Part shown: in pieces, positions 1-6,972 of the stretch
Numbering within the stretch: position 1 is the first letter of the stretch
Layout: the number at the start of each line of letters is the position of its first letter
Source of the DNA: Marisimplicoccus sp038110465
GTDB lineage: Bacteria > Bacteroidota > Bacteroidia > Flavobacteriales > Flavobacteriaceae
Direction: 5' to 3'
Assembly (NCBI GenBank): GCA_038110465.1
Contig: JAYNJU010000014.1
Span: forward strand, 1 to 13,821
DNA length: 13,821 bases
Notes under the pieces: generated by a model
The model's input: only the letters and a program-made list of their open reading frames with translations
What the model was told of the DNA's origin: nothing
Databases searched by the model: none
Position numbers and translations under genes: made by a program

Positions 1-6
1 AAAAAA

Positions 7-588
7 TTAATCATCACTTAAAATAAGATAAATGTCTTTAGCACTATTGCCATATGTCAAAAAATTATCCTGATTTAGGTTATTTCTAACTACAATAGTT
101 GTGATATTTGATGGAAACTTTGTTTTGTATTTATTTTTAAGTTTTGACATCCCCTCACTTAGATCAGATACAAATTGATCAAATTTTGCAAGAATAATAA
201 CAACTGGAGGAAGATCCTCTATTTTATTATTCTTTATTTGTTTGTTACAAATTAATATTCTTCCTGTATTTGATAATAAAAATTCACAACCTGATACAAG
301 GGCTTTAACATTTTCGTTATCAATGTTTCGAATTAATCTTATGTCTAAGTTTTTAGAAATATCAGAGTCTAAAGAGCAAACATTTTTATGTTCCAATCGA
401 TTTTCTTCTATGATTTTTTCGTAAATATCCTTAACAGAGTTTCCTTCATCAAGGTATATAAACCTACCGCCAGAATCTGTAAAATTTTTTGCAAAAATTA
501 AATCTAAAGAATCTTCACTTGGAAGATGAATGTTCTGGTTTTCTATTTCAACACCTTTCTTTTTTTTAAAAAAGTTCCAAAATCCCAA
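7..588 (-). CDS. LUD-domain protein (LutC/YkgG-like)
   Basis: 193-residue protein of the LUD (DUF162) family, which includes the LutC/YkgG lactate-utilization proteins. Visible family features are the stretch LVSGCEFLLSNTGRIL (about residues 97-112) and LPPVVIILA followed by a DL-containing helix (about 126-145), matching the usual 'G-ETG-PPVHI-V' core. There is no iron-sulfur cluster motif, no LutB-like extension and no membrane segment. The only plausible start is TTG at 586-588; an in-frame stop lies shortly upstream and no early ATG exists. The N-terminus MGFWNFFKKKK looks natural for the family. It lies 5 bases downstream of ftsH on the same strand, so it is probably co-transcribed with rsfS and ftsH. 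This order is common in Flavobacteriia, where no lactate-oxidation genes accompany it. The biochemical role here is therefore unknown; the family assignment is firm, the function is not. Confidence 0.85.
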   Translation of the reverse strand: MGFWNFFKKKKGVEIENQNIHLPSEDSLDLIFAKNFTDSGGRFIYLDEGNSVKDIYEKIIEENRLEHKNVCSLDSDISKNLDIRLIRNIDNENVKALVSGCEFLLSNTGRILICNKQIKNNKIEDLPPVVIILAKFDQFVSDLSEGMSKLKNKYKTKFPSNITTIVVRNNLNQDNFLTYGNSAKDIYLILSDD

Positions 589-593
589 AATAA

Positions 594-2528
594 TTACTTT
601 TTTAATTCTTGTTCATCTTCCTTTTTAAAAGGTCTTTCACCTAGAATCTTTACAAGATCCTCTTTAAAGATTACTTCTTTTTCTAGAAGTCTTTTAGCAA
701 GTTCTGAAAGTTTATTTTTATTCTTTTTTAGTAGATCACAAGCTCTCTTGTATTGTTTTTCAATAATTAGAGTGATTTCCTGATCAATTTTTTTGGCAGT
801 TTCCTCTGAATATGGTTTTGTAAAATTATAATCAGCTTGACCACTAGAGTCATAGTATGTTATATTTCCAATCTTTTCATTTAAGCCGTATACAGAAACA
901 ATTGCACGTGCTTGTTTAGTTACTTTTTCTAGGTCGCTTAATGCTCCTGTTGAAATTTTATTGAACATTATTTTTTCAGCAGCTCTTCCTCCTAAAGTTG
1001 CACACATTTCATCAAGCATCTGTTCAGTTCTAACAATCATTCTTTCTTCAGGAAGATACCATGCTGCTCCTAAAGATTGACCTCTTGGAACAATAGTAAC
1101 TTTTACTAATGGTGCGGCATGCTCTAATAACCAGCTAACAATTGCATGACCAGCTTCATGAAATGCAATTGTATTCTTTTCTTCTTTTGTGATAATTTTA
1201 TTTTTCTTCTCTAAACCACCAACTATTCTATCAACAGCATCTAAAAAGTCTTGTTTACCTACACTCTTCTTGTTATTTCTAGCTGCAATCAAAGCAGCTT
1301 CATTACAAACATTAGCAATATCTGCTCCTGAAAAACCAGGAGTTTGTTTAGCCAGAAAATCAACATCTAGAGTTGTACTCTTCTTTATTGGTTTTAGATG
1401 AACTTGAAAAATTTCTTTTCTTTCATTTAAGTCAGGTAGATCAACAAATATTTGTCTATCAAACCTTCCTGCTCTCATTAATGCTTTATCTAGAACATCA
1501 GCTCTGTTTGTGGCTGCTATGACTATTACATTTGTATCAGTACCAAAACCATCCATTTCAGTTAATAGTTGGTTTAAAGTATTCTCTCTTTCATCATTTG
1601 ACCCAGTTATATTATTCCTACCTCTAGCTCTCCCAATTGCATCAATTTCATCAATAAAAATTATTGATGGTGATTTATCCTTAGCTTGTTTAAAAAGATC
1701 TCTAACTCGTGATGCACCTACACCAACAAACATCTCAACAAAATCTGATCCTGAAAGAGAGAAAAAAGGAACTTTAGCTTCACCAGCTACAGCTTTTGCT
1801 AGAAGAGTTTTTCCTGTACCAGGTGATCCAACTAATAGAGCTCCTTTCGGGATTTTACCACCTAATACAGTGTATTTTTTGGGATTTTTTAAAAAATCAA
1901 CAATTTCTTGAACCTCTTCTTTAGCTCCTGCAAGGCCTGCGACATCTTTAAAAGTTACTTTAACTTCTGTATTTTGATCAAATAATTTAGCTTTAGATTT
2001 ACCTATATTAAATATTTGTCCACCAGTACCTCCAGCACCTCCAGACATTCTTCTCATAAGAAAAATCCATACACCAATAATAATTATAATAGGTAAGAAA
2101 CCAAGTAGAACATCCAACCACCTGTTTTCCATTGTTTGGAACTCAATTGAGAATTTTAAATTTTGAGATTGTTTTATTTGTTGAAGATTTGATTCAAATA
2201 ATTCAGGTGTTCCAATTTCAAACTGGTAGTGTGGTCCAGCTATATTATCTTGTCCTAAAAAGTTTTTAGATCTAGCTCTTCTATGCACGTCTTTTTCTAA
2301 TGCACCTTCATTCAAAGTAACTCTGGCATATCTTTGATTAATGATAGTAACTTTTTGAACATCACCATTTCTAAGATAATCTTCAAAGGAAGATATATCT
2401 GTTGGTTGAGTATTTTGAATACCAGAGTCTCCACCAAGTAATCCAATACTTATAATAAAAAATACAATTGAAGCATAAAACCAATAAATATTAAGCTTTG
2501 GTTTGTTGTCTTTTTTCTTTTTTGTCAT
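594..2528 (-). CDS. ftsH: ATP-dependent zinc metalloprotease FtsH
   Basis: Membrane-anchored AAA+ protease that extracts and degrades membrane and short-lived proteins. The 644-residue length is typical. Two membrane segments (about residues 14-32 and 138-157) flank a periplasmic domain. A Gly-rich linker (162-170) leads to the AAA+ domain: Walker A GSPGTGKT (234-241), pore-loop aromatic F267 in EMFVGVG, Walker B IIFIDEID (289-296), and the second region of homology with arginine fingers R355 and R358 in AGRFDRQ. The zinc protease motif HEAGH is at 457-461, with the third ligand probably D532. All catalytic residues are present. Serine in Walker A (GSPG instead of the usual GPPG) still fits GxxxxGKT. 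The lysine-rich N- and C-termini are cytoplasmic. It begins 3 bases after rsfS and is followed 5 bases later by the LUD gene, indicating one operon. Confidence 0.98.
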   Translation of the reverse strand: MTKKKKDNKPKLNIYWFYASIVFFIISIGLLGGDSGIQNTQPTDISSFEDYLRNGDVQKVTIINQRYARVTLNEGALEKDVHRRARSKNFLGQDNIAGPHYQFEIGTPELFESNLQQIKQSQNLKFSIEFQTMENRWLDVLLGFLPIIIIIGVWIFLMRRMSGGAGGTGGQIFNIGKSKAKLFDQNTEVKVTFKDVAGLAGAKEEVQEIVDFLKNPKKYTVLGGKIPKGALLVGSPGTGKTLLAKAVAGEAKVPFFSLSGSDFVEMFVGVGASRVRDLFKQAKDKSPSIIFIDEIDAIGRARGRNNITGSNDERENTLNQLLTEMDGFGTDTNVIVIAATNRADVLDKALMRAGRFDRQIFVDLPDLNERKEIFQVHLKPIKKSTTLDVDFLAKQTPGFSGADIANVCNEAALIAARNNKKSVGKQDFLDAVDRIVGGLEKKNKIITKEEKNTIAFHEAGHAIVSWLLEHAAPLVKVTIVPRGQSLGAAWYLPEERMIVRTEQMLDEMCATLGGRAAEKIMFNKISTGALSDLEKVTKQARAIVSVYGLNEKIGNITYYDSSGQADYNFTKPYSEETAKKIDQEITLIIEKQYKRACDLLKKNKNKLSELAKRLLEKEVIFKEDLVKILGERPFKKEDEQELKK

Positions 2529-2531
2529 TAA

Positions 2532-2903
2532 TTAAGCGTTTAATTCAACATTAATAATTTTTGCATCTCCCCATAAATTTTCAATATCGTAGTAATCTCT
2601 AATTTCTTTTTGAAAAATATGAACTACTATGTCAACATAATCTATTAGAACCCATTCTTGATTTTCAGTTCCTTCAATACTATATGGTTTTTCTTTCAGC
2701 TTTTTACTTACATTTTTTCTTACTGAATTTACAATTGCACTAACATGTGTATTTGAAGTTCCAGTACATATTACAAAATATCCACAAACCGTATTAGTTA
2801 TGTTTGTAAGATCCATAATATTAATTTCAATTCCCTTTACGTCTTCAATTCCTTGGACTACTTCATTTAGTAATTCATTTTTTGATGATTTGGGTTTTGA
2901 CAT
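2532..2903 (-). CDS. rsfS: Ribosome silencing factor RsfS
   Basis: 123-residue RsfS (Iojap/YbeB) protein. The family binds ribosomal protein L14 (uL14) on the large subunit and blocks subunit joining when nutrients are scarce. Recognised from YFVICTGTS (42-50), EWVLIDYVDIVVHIF (83-97) and YYDIENLWGDA (104-114), the three conserved blocks in the right order. Length is normal. It is the first gene of the minus-strand unit rsfS-ftsH-LUD and is divergent from birA across a 39-base gap. An exact TAnnTTTG box lies 17 bases upstream of the ATG. Confidence 0.96.
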   Translation of the reverse strand: MSKPKSSKNELLNEVVQGIEDVKGIEINIMDLTNITNTVCGYFVICTGTSNTHVSAIVNSVRKNVSKKLKEKPYSIEGTENQEWVLIDYVDIVVHIFQKEIRDYYDIENLWGDAKIINVELNA

Positions 2904-2920
2904 TAAAAATTATCTTTTTT

Positions 2921-2928
2921 CAAATTTA
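2921..2928 (-). promoter_or_regulatory. Putative -7 promoter box for rsfS-ftsH-LUD
   Basis: The minus strand reads TAAATTTG, an exact match to the Bacteroidota -7 consensus TAnnTTTG, 17 bases before the rsfS ATG. No TTG (-33 element) is found at the expected 17-23 base spacing, so the call rests on the -7 box and its position. Confidence 0.5.
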
Positions 2929-2942
2929 TTACTTTTAATCTT

Positions 2943-3671
2943 ATGGATTCCTATAATATAATCAAAGTTAATGCCACAAAGTCTACAAATGACAAAGTGA
3001 AGATGTTAATTAAATCAAAAAAAATTAATCATTCTGACTTAATTTTTGCAAAGTATCAATATAAAGGAAGAGGTCAAACAAATAACAGATGGTATTCTAG
3101 TTATGATAAAAACCTATTATGTTCTTTATATTATGATCTATCAAAAGAATCAAATTATACAATTCCTAAATTAAATTTCATTGTTGGATTATCTGTATTG
3201 AAAACAATAAGTTTCTTTTCTAATCAAAAGATAAGTATCAAATGGCCTAACGACATTTTGGCAGAAAATAAAAAGATTTCAGGAATATTAATAGAAAATA
3301 AAATTAAATCGGGTAAAATAATATATTCTATTATTGGGGTAGGTATAAATATAAATCAAACGAATTTCAAAAGGATTCCAAACGCTACTTCATTAAAAAG
3401 TATAGAAGGCAAAGAATTTAATTCTGATCATCTTCTTGATAAATTAATAGAAAACTACAAATTATTTTTTTTAGAAAGTAAAGATGAAAATTTAATCTTA
3501 AAGGAATATAATAATTGCTTATATGGAAAGGTTGAGTGTAAATTTTTAATACAAGACAAAGTATTTTTTGGAAAAGTGGTTGAAGTAATTAAAAATGGAA
3601 ACTTAGTAGCTGAAATAGAGAGTATAGGACTAAAAGAGTTTAAAACAGGTGAAATAAAAATCTTAATTTAA
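2943..3671 (+). CDS. birA: Biotin-[acetyl-CoA-carboxylase] ligase BirA
   Basis: 242-residue biotin protein ligase that activates biotin with ATP and transfers it to the carrier lysine of carboxylases such as acetyl-CoA carboxylase. Seen in order: the biotin/adenylate loop GRGQTNNRW (42-50, a variant of GRGRxGRxW found in Bacteroidota), KWPNDIL (100-106), the catalytic-lysine segment KKISGILIE (110-118, K111 likely catalytic) and IIGVGININQT (130-140). A small C-terminal beta domain follows (about 190-240). There is no N-terminal helix-turn-helix, so this is a monofunctional class I ligase, not a repressor. It is divergent from rsfS. Its stop codon abuts the pyrE stop codon with no base between. 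A weak TACTTTTA box at 2930-2937 (7 of 8 to TAnnTTTG) precedes the ATG by 5 bases. Confidence 0.93.
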   Translation: MDSYNIIKVNATKSTNDKVKMLIKSKKINHSDLIFAKYQYKGRGQTNNRWYSSYDKNLLCSLYYDLSKESNYTIPKLNFIVGLSVLKTISFFSNQKISIKWPNDILAENKKISGILIENKIKSGKIIYSIIGVGININQTNFKRIPNATSLKSIEGKEFNSDHLLDKLIENYKLFFLESKDENLILKEYNNCLYGKVECKFLIQDKVFFGKVVEVIKNGNLVAEIESIGLKEFKTGEIKILI

Positions 3672-4310
3672 TTAAAACCAATTTTTTGGATCATTTCTCC
3701 AATTTATTAATCTAGTTAGTTCTTTTTCATCTATTTTATCATCACTTTTAAGCTTTTCAAGTAATACATTGTAGTCAGCAAGAGAGTTTACCTCAATATC
3801 TTCTTTTTCAAAAATTTCATTTGCAAAATGAAAATTATAGGAGAAAATTGATAACATTCCATTAACCTTATAACCCTCAAATTTTAGAGCATTGATGGCA
3901 TTTAAACTACTTTTTCCAGTACTAATCAAGTCTTCAATAACTACTATTCCATTTTCTTTATCAATTCTACCTTCAATTTGATTTTTAAGTCCATGACCCT
4001 TTGGTTCAGGTCTTACATATGAGAAAGGCAAACTTAATCTTTCAGCTATCATAGATCCAATAGCTATAGCACCAGTTGCTACTCCAGTAATTGAATTTTT
4101 TTTACCATATTTATCTTTAATAATTTCTGCCATTTTATCGGCAACAAATTCTCTAATTTTAGGGTAAGAAAGAATTAGCCTATTATCACAATATATAGGA
4201 GACTTTATTCCACTAGTCCAGGTAAAGGGCTTTTTGGAATTAAATTTAATTGCATTAATTTGTGTGAGATAAGTTATTGTTTGAAGAGCAATTTTTTTAT
4301 CTAAAATCAT
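3672..4310 (-). CDS. pyrE: Orotate phosphoribosyltransferase
   Basis: 212-residue OPRTase that converts orotate and PRPP to OMP in de novo pyrimidine synthesis. Evidence: TSGIKSPIYCDNR (32-44) in the N-terminal hood; the flexible-loop segment YVRPEPKGHGLKNQIEG (98-114) with catalytic K104 and H106; and the PRPP-binding loop VVIEDLISTGKSS (123-135) with paired acids E126 and D127. Length is typical. The start ATG is only 8 bases from the divergent NUDIX start, and an exact -7 box overlaps that neighbouring start codon. The C-terminus converges directly on birA, leaving no room for a separate terminator. Confidence 0.97.
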   Translation of the reverse strand: MILDKKIALQTITYLTQINAIKFNSKKPFTWTSGIKSPIYCDNRLILSYPKIREFVADKMAEIIKDKYGKKNSITGVATGAIAIGSMIAERLSLPFSYVRPEPKGHGLKNQIEGRIDKENGIVVIEDLISTGKSSLNAINALKFEGYKVNGMLSIFSYNFHFANEIFEKEDIEVNSLADYNVLLEKLKSDDKIDEKELTRLINWRNDPKNWF

Positions 4311-4315
4311 TGATA

Positions 4316-4323
4316 CAAATGTA
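4316..4323 (-). promoter_or_regulatory. Putative -7 promoter box for pyrE
   Basis: The minus strand reads TACATTTG, an exact TAnnTTTG match ending 5 bases before the pyrE ATG. On the other strand the same bases contain the NUDIX start codon (4319-4321). A TTTG lies 16 bases further upstream (4340-4343), slightly closer than the usual -33 spacing. If used, transcription would begin at or almost at the pyrE start codon. Confidence 0.5.
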
Positions 4324-4939
4324 TAAAGTTTTTTTCAACCAAAAACCGCTTATTCTTACTGATAAAATTACTGTAACCTCGGATTCTGAACCATTTTTAC
4401 ATGTGAAATATACCAATGGTGGTCAAATAATTAAAGCTTTAAAATCTGATGATATCAAAAAAGTATTCTTATATCACAAGAACATAGATAAATTATGGAA
4501 AATATTTTATAAAAAATTTCCAGTAGTTAAAGCAGCTGGAGGATTAGTAGAAAATAACAATGGAGAATTTTTATTAATATTTAGAAATAATAAATGGGAT
4601 CTTCCTAAAGGTGGATTAGAAAAAAAAGAATTAATAATTGAGGCTGCTAAAAGAGAAGTTAAGGAGGAAACTGGTGTTGCAGATTTAATTGTTTTAAATC
4701 AGCTTTCTGAAACATATCATATTTTCAAAAAAGGAAAAAGATTCAGAATTAAAAAGACTTATTGGTTTAGAATGTCTACAAAATATAATGGTAAACTTTC
4801 ACCTCAACTTGAGGAAGGAATTATGAAAACAGAATGGATTTCAAAAGATAAGATTCAAAATCTGTTAGATGATGCTTTTAAAAATATTAGATTAATTGTA
4901 CTAGAGGTGCTAAATAGTAATTCCTTTAGGAATCAGTAG
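4319..4939 (+). CDS. NUDIX hydrolase
   Basis: 206-residue NUDIX-family pyrophosphohydrolase. The Nudix box is perfect: GGLEKKE, seven residues, then REVKEETGV (residues 98-120), which binds the divalent metal and catalyses cleavage. It is preceded by the strand AAGGLVENNNGEFLLIFR and followed by W-rich segments typical of the fold. An N-terminal extension of about 65 residues of unknown function is usual in Bacteroidota homologues. I chose the ATG at 4319 (protein begins MYKVFFNQKPLI). An in-frame ATG at 4277 would extend the gene into pyrE by 34 bases and adds residues that do not look like the family. Substrate cannot be read from the sequence (a nucleotide diphosphate derivative is likely). 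The 3' end overlaps coaD by 30 bases, tail to tail. Confidence 0.9.
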   Translation: MYKVFFNQKPLILTDKITVTSDSEPFLHVKYTNGGQIIKALKSDDIKKVFLYHKNIDKLWKIFYKKFPVVKAAGGLVENNNGEFLLIFRNNKWDLPKGGLEKKELIIEAAKREVKEETGVADLIVLNQLSETYHIFKKGKRFRIKKTYWFRMSTKYNGKLSPQLEEGIMKTEWISKDKIQNLLDDAFKNIRLIVLEVLNSNSFRNQ

Positions 4940-5362
4940 ACTATAATCACCTTTATTAATTATAATTTCCCTTACTAAACTACTACTTATAAAAGAATTC
5001 TCAGCTTTTGTAAAAAAGAAAACAGTTTCAATCCCTGAAATTTTTCTATTAGTTAATGCTACTCTTTTTTCATATTCAAAGTCTAAAGAGTTCCTTAATC
5101 CCCTAATAATGAAACCTGAGTTTTTATAATTACAAAAATCAACTGTAAGACCTACATATATTTCAGCTTTTACATTTTCTTCATTTTTGAAAGTTTCTTG
5201 AACAATGCTTAATCTTTTCTCTGGAGAAAACATGCATTTCTTATCTTCATTTTTACCAATTCCAATAATTATTTCATCAAATATTTCTAATCCAAGTTTT
5301 ACAATATCTTGATGCCCAATTGTAATTGGATCAAATGATCCAGGAAAAACAGCTCTTTTCAT
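4910..5362 (-). CDS. coaD: Pantetheine-phosphate adenylyltransferase
   Basis: 150-residue PPAT that transfers AMP from ATP to 4'-phosphopantetheine to give dephospho-CoA, the penultimate step of CoA synthesis. Evidence: the nucleotidyltransferase motif GSFDPITIGH (8-17, T/HxGH type with H17), the FSPEKR block, FIIRGLRNSLDFEYE (about 84-98) with the phosphate-binding RGLR, and the C-terminal ISSSLVREI helix that closes over ATP. Length is normal. It follows ddl after 9 bases and is probably co-transcribed with it. The last 30 bases overlap the NUDIX gene on the opposite strand. Confidence 0.96.
   Translation of the reverse strand: MKRAVFPGSFDPITIGHQDIVKLGLEIFDEIIIGIGKNEDKKCMFSPEKRLSIVQETFKNEENVKAEIYVGLTVDFCNYKNSGFIIRGLRNSLDFEYEKRVALTNRKISGIETVFFFTKAENSFISSSLVREIIINKGDYSLLIPKGITI
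4920..4933. terminator. Short hairpin in the NUDIX/coaD convergent overlap
   Basis: ATTCC-TTTA-GGAAT forms a 5-bp stem with a 4-base loop inside the 30-base tail-to-tail overlap of the NUDIX gene and coaD. It is symmetric, so it would fold in transcripts from either side. No U-tract follows in either direction and the stem is short, so it is at best a weak bidirectional terminator or RNA end stabiliser. Confidence 0.25.
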
Positions 5363-5371
5363 AAGTCAAAT

Positions 5372-6349
5372 TTATGAATTATTAAGATTTGAATTGACAA
5401 GGTCAATTATTACATCTTCAACATTCTGTCCATCAGCTTCAAGTTGTTGTGGTACAATACTTTGCTCTGTAAATCCAGGAATTGTATTAGTCTCTAAAAT
5501 ATGAGGTATTTCATTAACTATGATAAACTCAGATCTTGTTATTCCTTTTAAATCTATATTATCATATATTAAATTAATATAATCATGAATAAGATCTTTA
5601 GATTTTTGAGAAATATTTCCAGGGGTTATCTCTTTAGATTGGCCTAAATATTTAGCACCAAAGTCAAAAAAATCATTGTTACTAATTATCTCAGTAATAG
5701 GCAATATTTTTATTTTTTTCTCTTTTTGAATAACTCCTACAGAGACTTCTTGACCATCAAGAAATTTCTCTATTAAAACTGTGTCATCCTCTTGAAATGC
5801 TAATTCTATACTTTTCTCTAATTGATCATAATTATTAATTTTAGAAACACCGATACTACTTCCTCCACTATTAGGTTTTACAATGAAAGGAAGATTAAAA
5901 GAATTTTTTATTTTATGAAAATCAATAATTTGGCCTTTGTGTAATAATAATTGATCTGAACATGGTATTCCTAAATTTTTAACAAAGTCAATATAATTGT
6001 GTTTGTTAAATGTAAGCTTTGATACTATTGAATTACTAGCAGTTTGTGGAATATTATTATGTTCCAAAATTAATGCTAATTCCCCATTCTCACCTGGATC
6101 TCCATGGATCATATTAAAAACTAAATCTGGTTTTATAATTTCTCCATTTTTTTCAAATGTAAAATCATTATAATTAAGATTATAGAATTCTTCTCTATGC
6201 TTAACTGTGTTATAATTTTTTGAAATACATACCTCATAAATATTCCATGTAGGATTATTTTTTAAATTATCAAAAATAAATTTTCCACTTTTTACTGAAA
6301 CTTCATGTTCTGAGGAGAAGCCACCAAAAACAACAGCAATATTGATCAT
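5372..6349 (-). CDS. ddl: D-alanine-D-alanine ligase
   Basis: 325-residue ATP-grasp ligase making D-Ala-D-Ala for peptidoglycan precursors in the cytoplasm. Seen in order: GGFSSEHEVSVKSG (9-22) with E14, HGDPGENGELALILE (82-96, the substrate-binding HGxxGENG block), the ATP-grasp loop KPNSGGSSIGVSKI (158-171), EKFLDGQEVSVGV (194-206), and LETNTIPGFTEQS (285-297) with the metal-binding E286 and N288. All family landmarks are present and the length is typical. It leads a minus-strand pair with coaD and is divergent from the PASTA protein gene, another wall-related gene. A promoter matching both -33 and -7 elements lies directly upstream. Confidence 0.96.
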   Translation of the reverse strand: MINIAVVFGGFSSEHEVSVKSGKFIFDNLKNNPTWNIYEVCISKNYNTVKHREEFYNLNYNDFTFEKNGEIIKPDLVFNMIHGDPGENGELALILEHNNIPQTASNSIVSKLTFNKHNYIDFVKNLGIPCSDQLLLHKGQIIDFHKIKNSFNLPFIVKPNSGGSSIGVSKINNYDQLEKSIELAFQEDDTVLIEKFLDGQEVSVGVIQKEKKIKILPITEIISNNDFFDFGAKYLGQSKEITPGNISQKSKDLIHDYINLIYDNIDLKGITRSEFIIVNEIPHILETNTIPGFTEQSIVPQQLEADGQNVEDVIIDLVNSNLNNS

Positions 6350-6357
6350 ATACTTTT

Positions 6358-6386
6358 CAAATGTAAGTCATTATAATAAAAGACAA
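6358..6386 (-). promoter_or_regulatory. Putative promoter for ddl-coaD
   Basis: Best promoter match in the window. On the minus strand TTG (6384-6386) is followed by an 18-base spacer and TACATTTG (6358-6365), exactly the Bacteroidota TTG-N17-23-TAnnTTTG arrangement. The box ends 8 bases before the ddl ATG, predicting a leader of only a few bases. Confidence 0.65.
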
Positions 6387-6395
6387 TTATGTCTT
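6380..6395. repeat. Inverted repeat in the ddl/PASTA divergent region
   Basis: AAGAC-AATTAT-GTCTT gives perfect 5-base arms, with imperfect A+T extensions (7 of 10 pairs across 6375-6400). It covers the -33 TTG of the ddl promoter, a position where an operator could act. The arms are short and could occur by chance. Confidence 0.25.
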
Positions 6396-6420
6396 ATTAT
6401 ATTTACAGTAAAATTAATAA

Positions 6421-6972
6421 ATGAAAATTAGGTCTTTACTTAAGAGTAATTCAATTATTACTCAAATAATATTGATTTCATGTTTTGTATTTCTTGCTTT
6501 TAATTTAGTATACAACTCACTAATGATTTATACAAGACATAATAATTACATTGAAGTTCCAAATTTGTCTGGAATGAACCTTGATGAGGCAATTAAGTCA
6601 CTTAAGAGTAATAAACTTAGATATGAAGTTCTTGACTCATCAAAGTTTTTTACCAATATTCCTAATTATTCTATAATTTCTCAGATTCCTAAAGAAAATG
6701 AACTAGTGAAGAAAAACAGAAAAATATATTTAAATGTAAATCCAAAAAATTTTCAAAAAGTTTCATTACCTAATGTAATTCAAATAACAAAGAGAAATGC
6801 TGAGTCAATTCTAAACGCTATAGGTTTTCAAGTACGTGAATATAGTTATGTTGATAATATTGGAAAAGATATGGTTTTAGATGTATTATTTGAAGGTGAA
6901 AAAATTCTACCTGGTCAACAAATACCTATGAATTCAGAATTAGACCTAATTTTAGGTAATGGAAAAAGATAA
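6421..6972 (+). CDS. Membrane-anchored PASTA-domain protein
   Basis: 183-residue protein with a short basic N-terminus, one membrane segment (about residues 13-36) and two PASTA repeats outside the membrane: the first about 43-107 (begins YIEVPNLSGMNLDEA), the second about 113-178 (begins VSLPNVIQITKRNAE). No kinase domain is attached, unlike PknB-type proteins. PASTA domains in other bacteria bind peptidoglycan fragments or interact with penicillin-binding proteins. A wall-sensing or scaffold role is inferred from that and from ddl next door, not shown. Divergent from ddl. Its end overlaps rluD by 14 bases, so the two are probably translationally coupled. A weak TATATTTA (6398-6405) is the nearest -7-like sequence. 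Confidence 0.88.
   Translation: MKIRSLLKSNSIITQIILISCFVFLAFNLVYNSLMIYTRHNNYIEVPNLSGMNLDEAIKSLKSNKLRYEVLDSSKFFTNIPNYSIISQIPKENELVKKNRKIYLNVNPKNFQKVSLPNVIQITKRNAESILNAIGFQVREYSYVDNIGKDMVLDVLFEGEKILPGQQIPMNSELDLILGNGKR
6944..6957 (+). promoter_or_regulatory. Perfect inverted repeat just before the rluD start codon
   Basis: ACCTAA-TT-TTAGGT is a perfect 14-base inverted repeat inside the last codons of the PASTA gene, ending one base before the rluD ATG at 6959. As RNA it can form about five pairs with a four-base loop. It could hide the rluD initiation region until ribosomes finishing the PASTA gene open it. Structure is visible; the regulatory role is inference. Confidence 0.35.

Noticed and set aside
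242..783. Open frames on the plus strand opposite the LUD gene and the ftsH 3' end
   Set aside because: Antisense to real genes, low-complexity F/S-rich translations, no promoter box.
1189..1911. Open frames on the plus strand opposite ftsH (about 1189-1401 and 1510-1911)
   Set aside because: They lie entirely antisense to a clearly conserved gene and their translations show no domain or compositional sign of a real protein.
3667..3676. Palindrome TTTAATTAAA at the birA/pyrE junction as a regulatory site
   Set aside because: Two abutting convergent TAA stops create TAATTA automatically; the extra symmetry is only two A/T pairs on each side.
4277..4318. Longer NUDIX protein starting at ATG 4277
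   Set aside because: It would overlap the divergent pyrE start by 34 bases and adds 14 residues unlike the family N-terminus; the ATG at 4319 gives the expected MYKVFF start.
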